From Arthrobacter sp. 31Y (GTDB lineage Bacteria; Actinomycetota; Actinomycetes; Actinomycetales; Micrococcaceae): a stretch of 64,000 nucleotides of DNA. Within the stretch, counting starts at the first letter, position 1. The number at the start of each line of letters is the position of its first letter. The DNA lies in NCBI RefSeq assembly GCF_000526335.1, contig NZ_JAFW01000001.1, positions 3,286,001-3,350,000 on the forward strand, read 5' to 3'. The notes below the pieces were generated by a model. It made no database searches. It was not told where the DNA came from and saw only the letters and a list, made by a program, of their open reading frames with translations. The translations under genes were made by a program, and so were the position numbers. Below, piece after piece: positions 16,396 through 24,113 of the stretch.

Positions 16396-17121
16396 GTGGC
16401 AATCCCTAGACCGCTCGACGAGCACACAGAACTTCTTACCGAACAGATCGGTTTCCTAAAAGCATCTTCCCGCGCATTTGATGACGGCGAAGCCTCGGAG
16501 GCCAAGCGTCTCGCCGTTTCACTTCGGGTGTTGCTTCATGACACCAACACGTCCGCTTCCCTGCTGAAGCAGATGGACATGAAAGACACTATGCGATTCC
16601 GGGACAGCGCAGGCGAACTGCACCCCGATAACCTAGTGTCAGGTTGGCCGCTTGTTAGTTCTCGGTTCACGATGACAGAGACTGGGGGCCGGTTGGGCTA
16701 CGAACCTCATCGTGGCGACGGGCCACCAATCGGGCAGCCTTCAACGCAACATCAGATTCGCGCGCTCCTGCAAGGGCGCAAGGCTCCACGCGGCCCTGGT
16801 TTCCACCTTCCTTTTGAGGAGTGGTGGTCTCAACCTGTAGTCGACGACAAGCAAGGTGGCGTTTTCACACGAAAACAGCTGGTCATGTTTTTGGCCAACG
16901 TCGACGGCGGCGCTCACATCGACCCTGAGCTGAGTGTCCGATACCACGCCCTGTCACGCCTCAACTCGTTGTCCCTCCAAGCTGGCGTCATGACAGAAGG
17001 CATGCAAGACGTGTCTGAGGTCCCAGAGGAAGACCTACTGACTCCCGGATCTCCTGTCCCCGCATGCGTGAGGCAAATCGCTTGGGAATTTCTTGTTTCG
17101 CTTCCGCGCGAGCTGCAATAA
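16396..17121 (+). CDS. Conserved hypothetical protein (island cargo)
   Basis: 241 residues, GTG start at 16396, soluble. The N-terminal helical region (LDEHTELLTEQIGFLKASSR, then LLHDTNTSASLLKQ) and the C-terminal block FLANVDGGAHIDPELSVRYH look strongly conserved in character. They recall a widespread hypothetical family with an N-(K/V)-DGGAHVD signature, for which I know no function. The His/Asp cluster could bind metal. It is followed by an intrinsic terminator at 17132. It lies 210 bp after the DUF3037 gene on the same strand, so it may be a third member of that module or independent cargo. Confidence 0.6.
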   Translation: MAIPRPLDEHTELLTEQIGFLKASSRAFDDGEASEAKRLAVSLRVLLHDTNTSASLLKQMDMKDTMRFRDSAGELHPDNLVSGWPLVSSRFTMTETGGRLGYEPHRGDGPPIGQPSTQHQIRALLQGRKAPRGPGFHLPFEEWWSQPVVDDKQGGVFTRKQLVMFLANVDGGAHIDPELSVRYHALSRLNSLSLQAGVMTEGMQDVSEVPEEDLLTPGSPVPACVRQIAWEFLVSLPRELQ

Positions 17122-17131
17122 CAAGGAAGGG

Positions 17132-17158
17132 CCCCATTCCCTAGGCGAGGGAATGGGG
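17132..17158 (+). terminator. Intrinsic terminator after the conserved hypothetical gene
   Basis: CCCCATTCCCT (17132-17142) pairs with AGGGAATGGGG (17148-17158) around a 5-nt loop, 11 bp past the stop codon. The U-run is weak (GCGTTCTG). Confidence 0.65.
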
Positions 17159-17305
17159 GCGTTCTGCTATTCGGTGGATGTGGCCTGGTTCGCCGGAACA
17201 TGTGGTGGGCTGGCCGTAAAACTTCGGGGACATGATTACTCTCCTGGGGGTCTGACTGAGGCGGGTCGCGTTGTAGCGCAGCCCGCCTCAGGGGCGGTTC
17301 TGTAA

Positions 17306-17416
17306 TTACTTGGTGGGGTGGTTGGTGAACTGGTCGTTTCGGTGAGGGCGGCCGTATTCGATCGACCCGACCACGCAGACAATGACCAAGACCAGTACGT
17401 AAAGTCCGTTGATCAC
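17306..17416 (-). CDS. Single-pass small membrane protein, 36 aa
   Basis: The GTG start at 17416 overlaps the stop of the preceding frame (GTGA arrangement). The 36 residues consist of one membrane helix (VINGLYVLVLVIVCVVGSIE) and a polar tail. Small phage-type membrane peptides look like this. It appears intact although the gene before it is broken. Function unknown. Confidence 0.4.
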   Translation of the reverse strand: MINGLYVLVLVIVCVVGSIEYGRPHRNDQFTNHPTK

Positions 17417-17776
17417 GATGTTTCGATCTTTCGGATTTGCTCCCCCAACTTTTCGATCCGGGCATCGTCCCGGCGGCGCTTTCGCTGCTTGTTGGCGGTT
17501 TCTACGGTTGTCCAGGACACTTGGCCTTCCAAAAGAATGGCGTCCCCGCCCCAGCGCCTCACGATGTCCACGCGCATTTGAGCCGAAGAGCGGGACCTTC
17601 ACATCTTGCGCTCGGAAGGCCAGAAGAACTCGCGGTGTTCCCCGAATTCCTCTTTGGCAGTGTTCAACCCAGCCAACGGGTTCCCAACCGTCCAGCATGG
17701 ATGAGAGCCCATCTTCATCCGGTTTACCGAATGCGTCGGCTGGGATGTCCGTGATTTTGAAACCGTAGATACGCAT
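17413..17776 (-). pseudogene. Broken phage-type gene (frameshift plus internal stop)
   Basis: From ATG at 17776 the frame reads MRIYGFKITDIPADAFGKPD to GWVEH. It then loses sense, while the next frame reads TAKEEFGEHREFFWPSERKM, a TGA at 17599-17601, then RSRSSAQMRVDIVRRWGGDA and a coiled-coil tail ending at 17413. Loss of one AC from an ACAC around 17660 explains the shift, and the TGA is a second lesion. The reconstructed protein of about 120 residues resembles small actinophage proteins of unknown role. An internal ATG (17577) could still give a 54-residue C-terminal product. Confidence 0.6.
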
Positions 17777-18006
17777 CAGGCGGCCTTTCGGGCGTTGTAC
17801 CTTGCTTCAAGGATGGGCAGTGCGGCTTTCAGGGATCCGTGCTCGTTGGTGATCTTCTCAACCAGCCGGCCAATCGCGGATGCACCAGCAGGTGTGATCT
17901 TGAGTGAGTAGAAGACGTTGCCCTTGAACAGTGCTGCCTGATGGTTCACTGTCCGGTGAAAGTAGGTCTTCTTGGCCGCATACTCAGACCACAGATGCTC
18001 AGTCAC
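17776..18006 (-). CDS. Hypothetical protein of the island, 76 aa
   Basis: 76 residues, basic, probably helical with a possible winged-helix-like pattern (YSLKITPAGASAIGRLVEKI). Its TGA overlaps the ATG of the next frame (ATGA), so the two were translationally coupled. An ATG start is at 18006. No family is recognised. It sits next to the integrase remnant, where excisionase or control genes often occur, but no motif proves such a role. Confidence 0.5.
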   Translation of the reverse strand: MTEHLWSEYAAKKTYFHRTVNHQAALFKGNVFYSLKITPAGASAIGRLVEKITNEHGSLKAALPILEARYNARKAA

Positions 18007-18078
18007 GTACTCGTTCTTGCTGTTCCGGCGCCGTTGCTGGTGGTGTTAAATCCAGCCGCAGTAGACGAGTGCCCACCG

Positions 18079-18255
18079 GAGCTCCGTCACTCCACAATCA
18101 AACTGACTGTGGATTCCTACGGCCACCTGCTCCCTTGCGTGGGGGAAGAAGCTGCGGACAAGCGTGCGGCGCTCATCCCACGACATGCTGGGAGGGAAAC
18201 CAGCGGCCACGGATCGGCCACAAATTCGCCCTGGGATACGCAAAAGGCCGGTTGA
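18079..18255 (+). pseudogene. Tyrosine integrase, C-terminal remnant
   Basis: ELRHSTIKLTVDSYGHLLP, then EEAADKRAALIP, is the C-terminal catalytic block of phage-type tyrosine recombinases (LGHSSI.ITLDRYGHLLP). It holds the nucleophilic tyrosine (SYGHLLP) and the preceding His of LRHS. Nothing upstream on this strand supplies the rest of the catalytic domain or the N-terminal DNA-binding parts. The gene is therefore truncated and cannot encode a working enzyme. Its position 58 bp from the tRNA-Ser repeat is where the integrase of this element would be expected. Confidence 0.85.
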
Positions 18256-18312
18256 CTCAATCCACTCGGATCGACTCAACCGGCCTCTGACCTCTATAAA
18301 TGCTCGGTCTGC

Positions 18313-18369
18313 GCGGAAGGTAAGGGATTTGAACCCTTGGTACGGGGTTACCGCACACTGGTTTTCAAG
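18313..18369 (-). repeat. Right attachment-site repeat within tRNA-Ser
   Basis: Identical over 57 bp to 9749-9805 and overlapping the 3' part of the intact tRNA-Ser at 18314-18401. Together they mark the attL/attR pair. The identity ends inside the anticodon loop, a typical crossover region for tyrosine integrases. Confidence 0.93.
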
Positions 18370-18401
18370 ACCAGCTCCTTAGGCCGCTCGGACAACCTTC
18401 C
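18314..18401 (-). tRNA. tRNA-Ser(UGA)
   Basis: An 88-nt class II tRNA. Acceptor strands GGAAGGT/ACCTTCC, discriminator G, anticodon stem CTGGT/ACCAG around loop CTTGAAA (anticodon TGA), a long variable arm and T-loop TTTGAAC. CCA is not encoded. The 3' 56 nt come from the integrated element, so the tRNA was rebuilt at integration. No terminator follows directly; its former terminator is at 9714. Confidence 0.96.
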
Positions 18402-18503
18402 TCGCCTAGTAGTGTTTCATAGGGAGTTGGCTGTTCCAAAACATCACGTCTTCCAGCCCCTGCCCCGGGGCCTGGAAAACAAGCAAGAAACCGGGAGTTC
18501 GTC

Positions 18504-19487
18504 ATGAAAGCCGTCTACATCTCAGAGCCGGGCGGGCCCGAAGTCCTCGAAATCCGCGAGGTCCCTTCTCCGGTGCCCGGCGAGGGTGAAGTCCTGATCG
18601 ATGTCGTGGCCGCGGGGTTGAACCGTGCGGACGTCCAGCAGCGGAGAGGCTTCTACCCGCCGCCCCCCAGCGCATCGGAAGTACCAGGCCTGGAGGTCTC
18701 CGGCCGCATCGCCGCGTTCGGTCCCGGCGTCACCAAAGCATTCTCCGTGGGAGACAAAGTGGTGGCATTGCTGTCCGGCGGTGGCTACGCCCAGCAGGTG
18801 GCAGTCCCGGCGGAGCAAGTACTGCGGGTTCCCGAGGGCGTGGACCTCATTACAGCGGCCGCCCTGCCCGAGGTTGCCGCCACCGTGTACTCGAACCTGA
18901 TCATGACCGCACAGCTGCAACCCGGCGAGACAGTACTCATCCACGGTGCAACCGGCGGCATTGGCACTATGGCCATTCAACTGGCCAAAGCCTATGGTGC
19001 AAAGGTGGCAACCACGGCCGGAACTGACGAGAAAGTCGGCACAGCCAAGGCCTTCCTCGGCGCCGATATCGCCATCAATTACACCGAAGAAGACTTCGCT
19101 GAAAGCCTCAAGGCGCACAATGGAGGCAAAGGCGCGGACGTGATCCTCGACGTCGTGGGTGCCAAATACCTGCAGCAAAATATCGACGCACTCGCCGACT
19201 ATGGACGACTCATCGTCATCGGCCTGCAAGGCGGCGCAAAAGCCGAGATCAACCTCGGGCAACTCCTCAGCAAACGTGCTGCAGTCATCGGCACGGCCCT
19301 GCGGCCGCGGCCGGTCGCTGAAAAGGGAATCATCATGTCCGCGGTCCGCGAGTTCGTCTGGCCCATGATCACTGACGGAAGGATTCGGCCCTTGGTGGCC
19401 AAGTCCTTCCCTCTGGAGCAGGTTCGCGAAGCGCACCAGTACTTCGACTCCGGTGAGCACGTGGGCAAGGTACTGCTGCTCCTCTGA
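18504..19487 (+). CDS. NAD(P)H-quinone oxidoreductase, PIG3-like MDR family
   Basis: A protein of 327 residues, the usual length for the family. It has the medium-chain dehydrogenase layout: a GroES-like domain (EVLIDVVAAGLNRADVQQRR, GLEVSGRIAAFG) and a Rossmann domain with the AXXGXXG-type loop in IHGATGGIGTMAIQLAKAYG (about residue 147). The zinc ligands of alcohol dehydrogenases are absent, as in quinone oxidoreductases. Sequence signature and length suit the TP53I3/PIG3 group, which reduces quinones with NADPH. Cytoplasmic. The start is ATG at 18504. The PadR regulator begins 42 bp downstream and may be cotranscribed. Confidence 0.9.
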   Translation: MKAVYISEPGGPEVLEIREVPSPVPGEGEVLIDVVAAGLNRADVQQRRGFYPPPPSASEVPGLEVSGRIAAFGPGVTKAFSVGDKVVALLSGGGYAQQVAVPAEQVLRVPEGVDLITAAALPEVAATVYSNLIMTAQLQPGETVLIHGATGGIGTMAIQLAKAYGAKVATTAGTDEKVGTAKAFLGADIAINYTEEDFAESLKAHNGGKGADVILDVVGAKYLQQNIDALADYGRLIVIGLQGGAKAEINLGQLLSKRAAVIGTALRPRPVAEKGIIMSAVREFVWPMITDGRIRPLVAKSFPLEQVREAHQYFDSGEHVGKVLLLL

Positions 19488-19529
19488 GCCACCCCCTCAC
19501 GCGTGTCCGTCACTGCAGCAAGGAGTCAC

Positions 19530-20096
19530 ATGTCCATCCGGCACAGCCTGCTGGCCTTGCTCCAGGACCAGCCGCGCTACGGCTATGAGCTGCGGGTCGA
19601 ATTCGAGGACCGTACAGGGGCTGCCTGGCCGTTGAACATCGGGCAGGTCTACACCACCTTGGACAGGCTTGAGCGCGACGGTCTGGTCAGTAAAGACGGC
19701 GACGACGGCGGTGGGCACGTCATCTACAGCATCACTGACGCCGGGGCTGAGGAAGTCGAGGCATGGTTCGCCGGTGCAGTGGACCGGGGCAATCCTCCAC
19801 GGAACGAAATCGCCATTAAGTTGGCGCTCGCAGTAACGATTCCTGGTGTGGACACATCCGCGGTGATCCAGTCCCAGCGCGAGGTCTCGGTCAAGGCCCT
19901 GCAGGAGCACACCCAGGCCAGAAAAGTGGTCTCGGCCAACCAGCGGTCTTCGGATACTGCCTTGCTCTTGGTCCTCGATTCCTTGATTTTCCAAGCTGAA
20001 GCGGAAGTCCGCTGGTTGGATCTCTGTGAGGCCCGCATGGTCCAAGGCCAGGTAAACGGAGCAGCCCAAGCGGCGTCTCCCCGGCGGCAGGGCTGA
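19530..20096 (+). CDS. PadR family transcriptional regulator
   Basis: 188 residues from the ATG at 19530, which has AAGGAG 6 nt upstream; a GTG at 19503 in the same frame lacks a site. The N-terminal winged helix is typical of PadR: SIRHSLLALLQDQPRYGYEL, GQVYTTLDRLERDGLV, YSITDAGAEEVEAW. A longer C-terminal helical domain follows, as in the Vir (PF10400) group, for dimerisation. Such proteins repress nearby detoxification or efflux genes. Here the likely target is the quinone oxidoreductase in front or itself, but this is inference. Ligand unknown. Confidence 0.88.
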   Translation: MSIRHSLLALLQDQPRYGYELRVEFEDRTGAAWPLNIGQVYTTLDRLERDGLVSKDGDDGGGHVIYSITDAGAEEVEAWFAGAVDRGNPPRNEIAIKLALAVTIPGVDTSAVIQSQREVSVKALQEHTQARKVVSANQRSSDTALLLVLDSLIFQAEAEVRWLDLCEARMVQGQVNGAAQAASPRRQG

Positions 20097-20275
20097 CGTC
20101 CGGCGCAGGGGAATGACCGTTCACCGCGTACCTGCAGACGATTGGCGTGTACCGCCCTATCCTTTCCGTGTCGGTTGTTAAGGTGAAGAGAAGAACCCGA
20201 CGCCGCGGTCCCCACCGCCGCTGTTTGAATCACCGCAGCAGTACCCGTCACCGCAGCAGTTCTCAAGGAGGAGAT
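20097..20275 (+). other. Leader region of cstA with 12-bp direct repeats
   Basis: The region between the PadR gene and cstA holds two identical 12-mers, CACCGCAGCAGT, at 20231-20242 and 20249-20260, 18 bp apart. They lie just before the AAGGAGGAG ribosome-binding site. They could be a direct-repeat operator or leader element. No clear promoter was assigned. Confidence 0.35.
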
Positions 20276-22546
20276 ATGGGCAAGATTTCTGACCAATCCA
20301 AACTCGCGGAAGGACTGGATCCCACGCTGCCTCCTCCGGCTGTGGAGGACTCCGTGCGTGAAGCGGAGGAACGCCGGTGGACCCCGGTCAAGATCGGTCT
20401 CTGGATTGCTATTTCGCTGCTGGGAGCGGTGGCGTGGTTCATGCTCGCACTGGTGCGCGGCGAAACCGTTAATGCCATCTGGTTCGTTTTCGCGGCTGTT
20501 TGCACCTACTTGATCGGCTACCGGTTCTACTCCAAGGTCATTGAGCGTTACTTGCTCAAGCCGGATGACCGTCGCGCTACTCCTGCTGAGTACAAAGCTG
20601 ATGGCAAGGACTACGTCCGTACTGACAGGAACGTGTTGTTCGGCCATCACTTCGCCGCCATTGCCGGTGCCGGACCGCTGGTGGGCCCTGTTATCGCGGC
20701 TCAGATGGGCTATCTTCCCGGCACTATCTGGATCATCATCGGCGTCGTTCTTGCCGGCGCCGTTCAGGACTACCTGGTCATGTTCTTCTCCATGCGCCGC
20801 GGTGGCCGTTCACTCGGCCAGATGGCCCGCGAGGAACTCGGCGTCATTGGCGGTACGGCAGCGTTGGTAGCCACGCTGCTCATCATGATCATTATTGTGG
20901 CCATCCTTGCCCTGGTAGTGGTCAACGCCCTGGGTGAAAGCCCGTGGGGCGTGTTCTCGGTGGGCATGACCATCCCCATTGCGTTGTTCATGGGTGTCTA
21001 CCTGCGATTCATCCGGCCGGGCAAGGTGATGGAGGTGTCCATCATCGGCTTCGTCCTGCTGATGGCTGCCATCATTGGTGGCGGCGCCGTTGCCGGAACG
21101 GAGTGGGGTGCGGCCTTCTTCCACCTGGACAAGGTCACCATTGCCTGGGGCATCATCATTTACGGGTTCATCGCCGCGATCCTGCCCGTCTGGTTGCTTC
21201 TTGCCCCGCGCGATTACCTCTCCACGTTCATGAAGATCGGCGTGATCGTGATGCTCGCGCTCGCCATCATTGTGGTGCGCCCGGAGATCACCGTCCCGGC
21301 GTTCAGTGAGTTCGCCGGGAGGGAAAACGGCCCCGTGTTCTCCGGTGCCCTGTTCCCCTTCCTGTTCGTCACAATCGCCTGTGGCGCCCTGTCCGGATTC
21401 CACGCACTTATTTCTTCCGGTACCACGCCCAAGCTGATCGAGAAGGAGCGGCAAACCCGCTTCATCGGTTACGGAGGCATGTTGATGGAATCCTTCGTGG
21501 CCATCATGGCCTTGGTAGCCGCGATCTCGATCGACCGTGGAATTTACTTCGCCATGAACGCGCCCCTGGCCCTGACCGGCGGCACTGTGGAGTCTGCAGC
21601 GCAATGGGTTAACAGCCTTGGTTTGGCCAACGTGAACATCACCCCGGACGTGTTAGCGCAGACCGCGAAGGACGTGGGCGAGGAAAGCATCATTTCCCGT
21701 TCCGGCGGCGCTCCTACGTTGGCTGTCGGTTTGGCCCACATCATGCAGCAGTTCATTGGCGGCCCGGGAATGATGGCTTTCTGGTACCACTTCGCCATCA
21801 TGTTCGAAGCACTGTTCATCCTTACCGCCGTAGACGCCGGAACCCGTGTTGCCCGGTTCATGCTCCAGGACTCCATTGGCAACTTCATTCCCAAGTTCAA
21901 GGAAGCCTCATGGCGTCCAGGGGCCTGGCTGTGCACAGCCATCATGGTGGCAGCGTGGGGCGCGGTGTTGATCATGGGTGTCACCGATCCGCTGGGCGGC
22001 ATCAACACGCTGTTCCCGCTGTTCGGCATCGCCAACCAGTTGCTGGCAGCCATTGCGCTGGCCGTGTGCCTGGCCATCACGGCCAAACGCGGAGTGTTCA
22101 AATGGCTGTGGATCGTGGCAGTTCCGCTGGCTTTCGCGGCCGTAGTGACCATCACCGCCAGCTTCCACAAGATCTTCTCGCCGGTCCCGGCAGTGGGCTA
22201 CTTCGCCAACAACCAGGCGTTCTCCAAGGCGCTGGCTGATGGAAAGACGGAGTTTGGTACTGCCAAGACCGTTGCCGCCATGGAAGCTGTGGTCCGCAAC
22301 ACCATGATCCAAGGCGTGCTCTCCGTCATCTTCGTGACCCTGAGCATCATCGTGATTGTTGCCGCACTCCTGGCAACCATCAAAGCGATCCGCGCAGGTG
22401 GCGGCCAGGACAATGAAGACCCACCCGTTCCTTCCAAGGTGTACGCACCGGCAGGGCTGTTCCCCACCACTGCCGAGAAGAAGTTGCTCGCGGAATGGAA
22501 CGCCCTGCCTGCGGAGAAACGGACCCAGAAGGCCGGCCACCACTGA
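20276..22546 (+). CDS. cstA: Carbon starvation protein CstA, pyruvate/peptide transporter
   Basis: A 756-residue polytopic membrane protein with about 16-18 helices. After a charged cytoplasmic N-terminus it shows the conserved CstA blocks NVLFGHHFAAIAGAGPLVGP, GAVQDYLVMFFSMRRGGRSL, FHALISSGTTPKLI and GGPGMMAFWYHFAIMFEALF. The ATG at 20276 is preceded by an excellent AAGGAGGAG. An upstream frame from 20147 has no site and is rejected. The family imports pyruvate or peptides in E. coli (CstA/BtsT). It is followed 46 bp later by its standard small partner of the YbdD/YjiX family, supporting a pyruvate/peptide uptake role under carbon limitation. Confidence 0.95.
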   Translation: MGKISDQSKLAEGLDPTLPPPAVEDSVREAEERRWTPVKIGLWIAISLLGAVAWFMLALVRGETVNAIWFVFAAVCTYLIGYRFYSKVIERYLLKPDDRRATPAEYKADGKDYVRTDRNVLFGHHFAAIAGAGPLVGPVIAAQMGYLPGTIWIIIGVVLAGAVQDYLVMFFSMRRGGRSLGQMAREELGVIGGTAALVATLLIMIIIVAILALVVVNALGESPWGVFSVGMTIPIALFMGVYLRFIRPGKVMEVSIIGFVLLMAAIIGGGAVAGTEWGAAFFHLDKVTIAWGIIIYGFIAAILPVWLLLAPRDYLSTFMKIGVIVMLALAIIVVRPEITVPAFSEFAGRENGPVFSGALFPFLFVTIACGALSGFHALISSGTTPKLIEKERQTRFIGYGGMLMESFVAIMALVAAISIDRGIYFAMNAPLALTGGTVESAAQWVNSLGLANVNITPDVLAQTAKDVGEESIISRSGGAPTLAVGLAHIMQQFIGGPGMMAFWYHFAIMFEALFILTAVDAGTRVARFMLQDSIGNFIPKFKEASWRPGAWLCTAIMVAAWGAVLIMGVTDPLGGINTLFPLFGIANQLLAAIALAVCLAITAKRGVFKWLWIVAVPLAFAAVVTITASFHKIFSPVPAVGYFANNQAFSKALADGKTEFGTAKTVAAMEAVVRNTMIQGVLSVIFVTLSIIVIVAALLATIKAIRAGGGQDNEDPPVPSKVYAPAGLFPTTAEKKLLAEWNALPAEKRTQKAGHH

Positions 22547-22592
22547 TGAACACCACCATGATGAACGGCACCACTCATGAAGAGCGCCGCTG

Positions 22593-22784
22593 ATGAATAC
22601 CGTCGTTAGGGGCCTCCGGGGCTTTGCCACCTACATGGGCTCGCTCATGGGTGCTGATGCCTACCGGAAGTACCTGGAACACTTCGAAACTACCGGCCAT
22701 TCCGGTCCCGCCATGACCGAACGCGAGTTCTGGCGGGACCGGATGGATCGGCAGGACAGCAACCCGCAAGGCAGGTGCTGCTGA
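22593..22784 (+). CDS. YbdD/YjiX family small protein, CstA partner
   Basis: 63 residues, the family's normal size. Conserved features are a GAD-YRKYLEHF block, TEREFWRDRMDRQ and a C-terminal Cys-containing tail (PQGRCC; usually R-C-C). It lies directly downstream of cstA, as in most bacteria. In E. coli YjiX/YbdD are needed for activity of the partner transporter, so it is probably an accessory subunit on the cytoplasmic face. Confidence 0.9.
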   Translation: MNTVVRGLRGFATYMGSLMGADAYRKYLEHFETTGHSGPAMTEREFWRDRMDRQDSNPQGRCC

Positions 22785-22876
22785 CGTAAGCGTCCGGTAC
22801 TAAGTTTCGCTACGAACGAAGTCCAAAACCAGGGCCTGGACAGGGCTTCGCGTGAAGCACGTGAGAGTATGAACGG

Positions 22877-23527
22877 ATGAGCGATCTGAACAACATTCAG
22901 CCCAAGGATGAGGCTTCGGACGACACCCCCGTGGAGGGAACCACGCTGGACGAGGGCATTGAGCAGCCCGGGGGACAGCACCCATCGGCGGATGAGGTGG
23001 CGAAGGATGCCAAACTCAAAGCCAACCTTCACGAACTTGTTGATGAGCCGGCCAAGGTGATGAGGATCGGCACCATGATCCGCCAGCTCCTGGAGGAAGT
23101 CAAAGCCGCGCCCTTGGACGACGCCGCCCGCGGTCGCCTTGCCGAGATTCACGAGCGGTCTATCAAGGAACTCGAGGATGGGCTGGCTCCGGAACTCATC
23201 GAGGAACTGGAACGCATCAGCTTGCCTTTCCCTGACGAGAAAGCGCCCTCCGATGCGGAGCTTCGCATTGCGCAGGCGCAACTCGTTGGCTGGCTGGAGG
23301 GCTTGTTTCATGGCATCCAGGCTGCCATCGCCGCGCAGCAGGCTGCCAAGGAACACGCGGCCGCGCAGATGCAGCTCCGTCAGCTTCCGCCGGGAACTGT
23401 CATTGCGCCGGGTATCGTCATTGGCGAGAACGGCCAACCGCAGCGGGCGGCAGCACCCGGAGCACCCGGTGCAGCCAACCAGGGCCGCCGGGAAGACCCC
23501 GATCACGGCCCGGGCCAGTACCTCTGA
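22877..23527 (+). CDS. bpa: Bacterial proteasome activator (Bpa, DUF2587)
   Basis: 216 residues. The central helical domain (about 35-165: LKANLHELVDEPAKVMRIGT, RLAEIHERSIKELEDGLAPE, LRIAQAQLVGWLEGLFHGIQ) is characteristic of the ring-forming activator Bpa of mycobacteria. A flexible Gly/Pro/Ala tail ends in GQYL, the HbYX-like motif that docks into the 20S proteasome alpha ring. It allows ATP-independent degradation of unfolded or specific proteins such as HspR. It implies that this organism has a 20S proteasome elsewhere in the genome. A small unknown gene starts 8 bp after its stop. Confidence 0.93.
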   Translation: MSDLNNIQPKDEASDDTPVEGTTLDEGIEQPGGQHPSADEVAKDAKLKANLHELVDEPAKVMRIGTMIRQLLEEVKAAPLDDAARGRLAEIHERSIKELEDGLAPELIEELERISLPFPDEKAPSDAELRIAQAQLVGWLEGLFHGIQAAIAAQQAAKEHAAAQMQLRQLPPGTVIAPGIVIGENGQPQRAAAPGAPGAANQGRREDPDHGPGQYL

Positions 23528-23535
23528 GTTCGCAG

Positions 23536-23976
23536 GTGGGTTTCTTTGGGGCCGTCCGGCAAGGGCGGAAGGACGATCTGGAGCTTGGCAAGGGGCTGTG
23601 GCGCCGCGCCCATGACCGTTTTCACCGGGGACTGGACCGGTACCACCAAGTCCTTGAGGGCGTTGATGATGACCAGCTCTACAACGAGCTCGTGGAGATA
23701 GCCAACGAGCTGGCCGAATTGTCCTCACGCGTGAGGACCATCTGCGTTGAGGCGCAGAAAAGGTCTCCGAGTGACGGACTGGATGTGCCGGGAGCACTTG
23801 CCGGCGTGCACCGCGCCCTGTCAAAAGCGGGCAATTCCTTGGCCACCACTGCTGAGGCTGCGGCTATGTTGAGGTTGGCGGTGGGGCCCGTTCCTGTTGG
23901 CGCATTATCGGTGAGGCGCAGGGCGGAATCAGTCTTCGAGCAGGTCGCCGACGCGGAGCGCCAACTAAGCGCCTGA
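23536..23976 (+). CDS. Hypothetical protein coupled to bpa
   Basis: 146 residues, GTG start 8 bp after the bpa stop, so cotranscribed. Almost wholly helical and charged, with heptad-like stretches (DDDQLYNELVEIANELAELS, then SRVRTICVEAQKR). There is no signal peptide or membrane helix and no recognised domain. The close linkage suggests a role near the proteasome activator, perhaps as partner or substrate adaptor, but the sequence alone does not show it. Confidence 0.65.
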   Translation: MGFFGAVRQGRKDDLELGKGLWRRAHDRFHRGLDRYHQVLEGVDDDQLYNELVEIANELAELSSRVRTICVEAQKRSPSDGLDVPGALAGVHRALSKAGNSLATTAEAAAMLRLAVGPVPVGALSVRRRAESVFEQVADAERQLSA

Positions 23977-24113
23977 GGCCTACCTCGATTAATGGCGCGC
24001 GTATGCAACTACCGGCGTGCGCTCTTATTCCCTGTATGCAAAAAGTTACGCGCATAGCTGATCTGCGTAATATTCCGCGCTTTTGGTGGTCCGGGACTGG
24101 CAGGATGGCAGAC

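Larger units (their letters stand above)
9806..18312. mobile_element. Integrative element or prophage remnant inserted in tRNA-Ser(UGA)
   Basis: About 8.5 kb bounded by the exact 57-bp repeats at 9749-9805 and 18313-18369. The intact tRNA is at the right end, next to the C-terminal remains of a tyrosine integrase, the usual position of int beside attP. The interior looks lower in GC than its flanks by eye and has short genes on both strands. It contains at least three broken genes (13296-13537, 17413-17776, 18079-18255). No capsid, portal or terminase gene is visible, so it is a reduced prophage or an integrative island rather than a complete phage. Cargo includes a HipA-like kinase and a DUF3037 protein. 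Confidence 0.88.
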
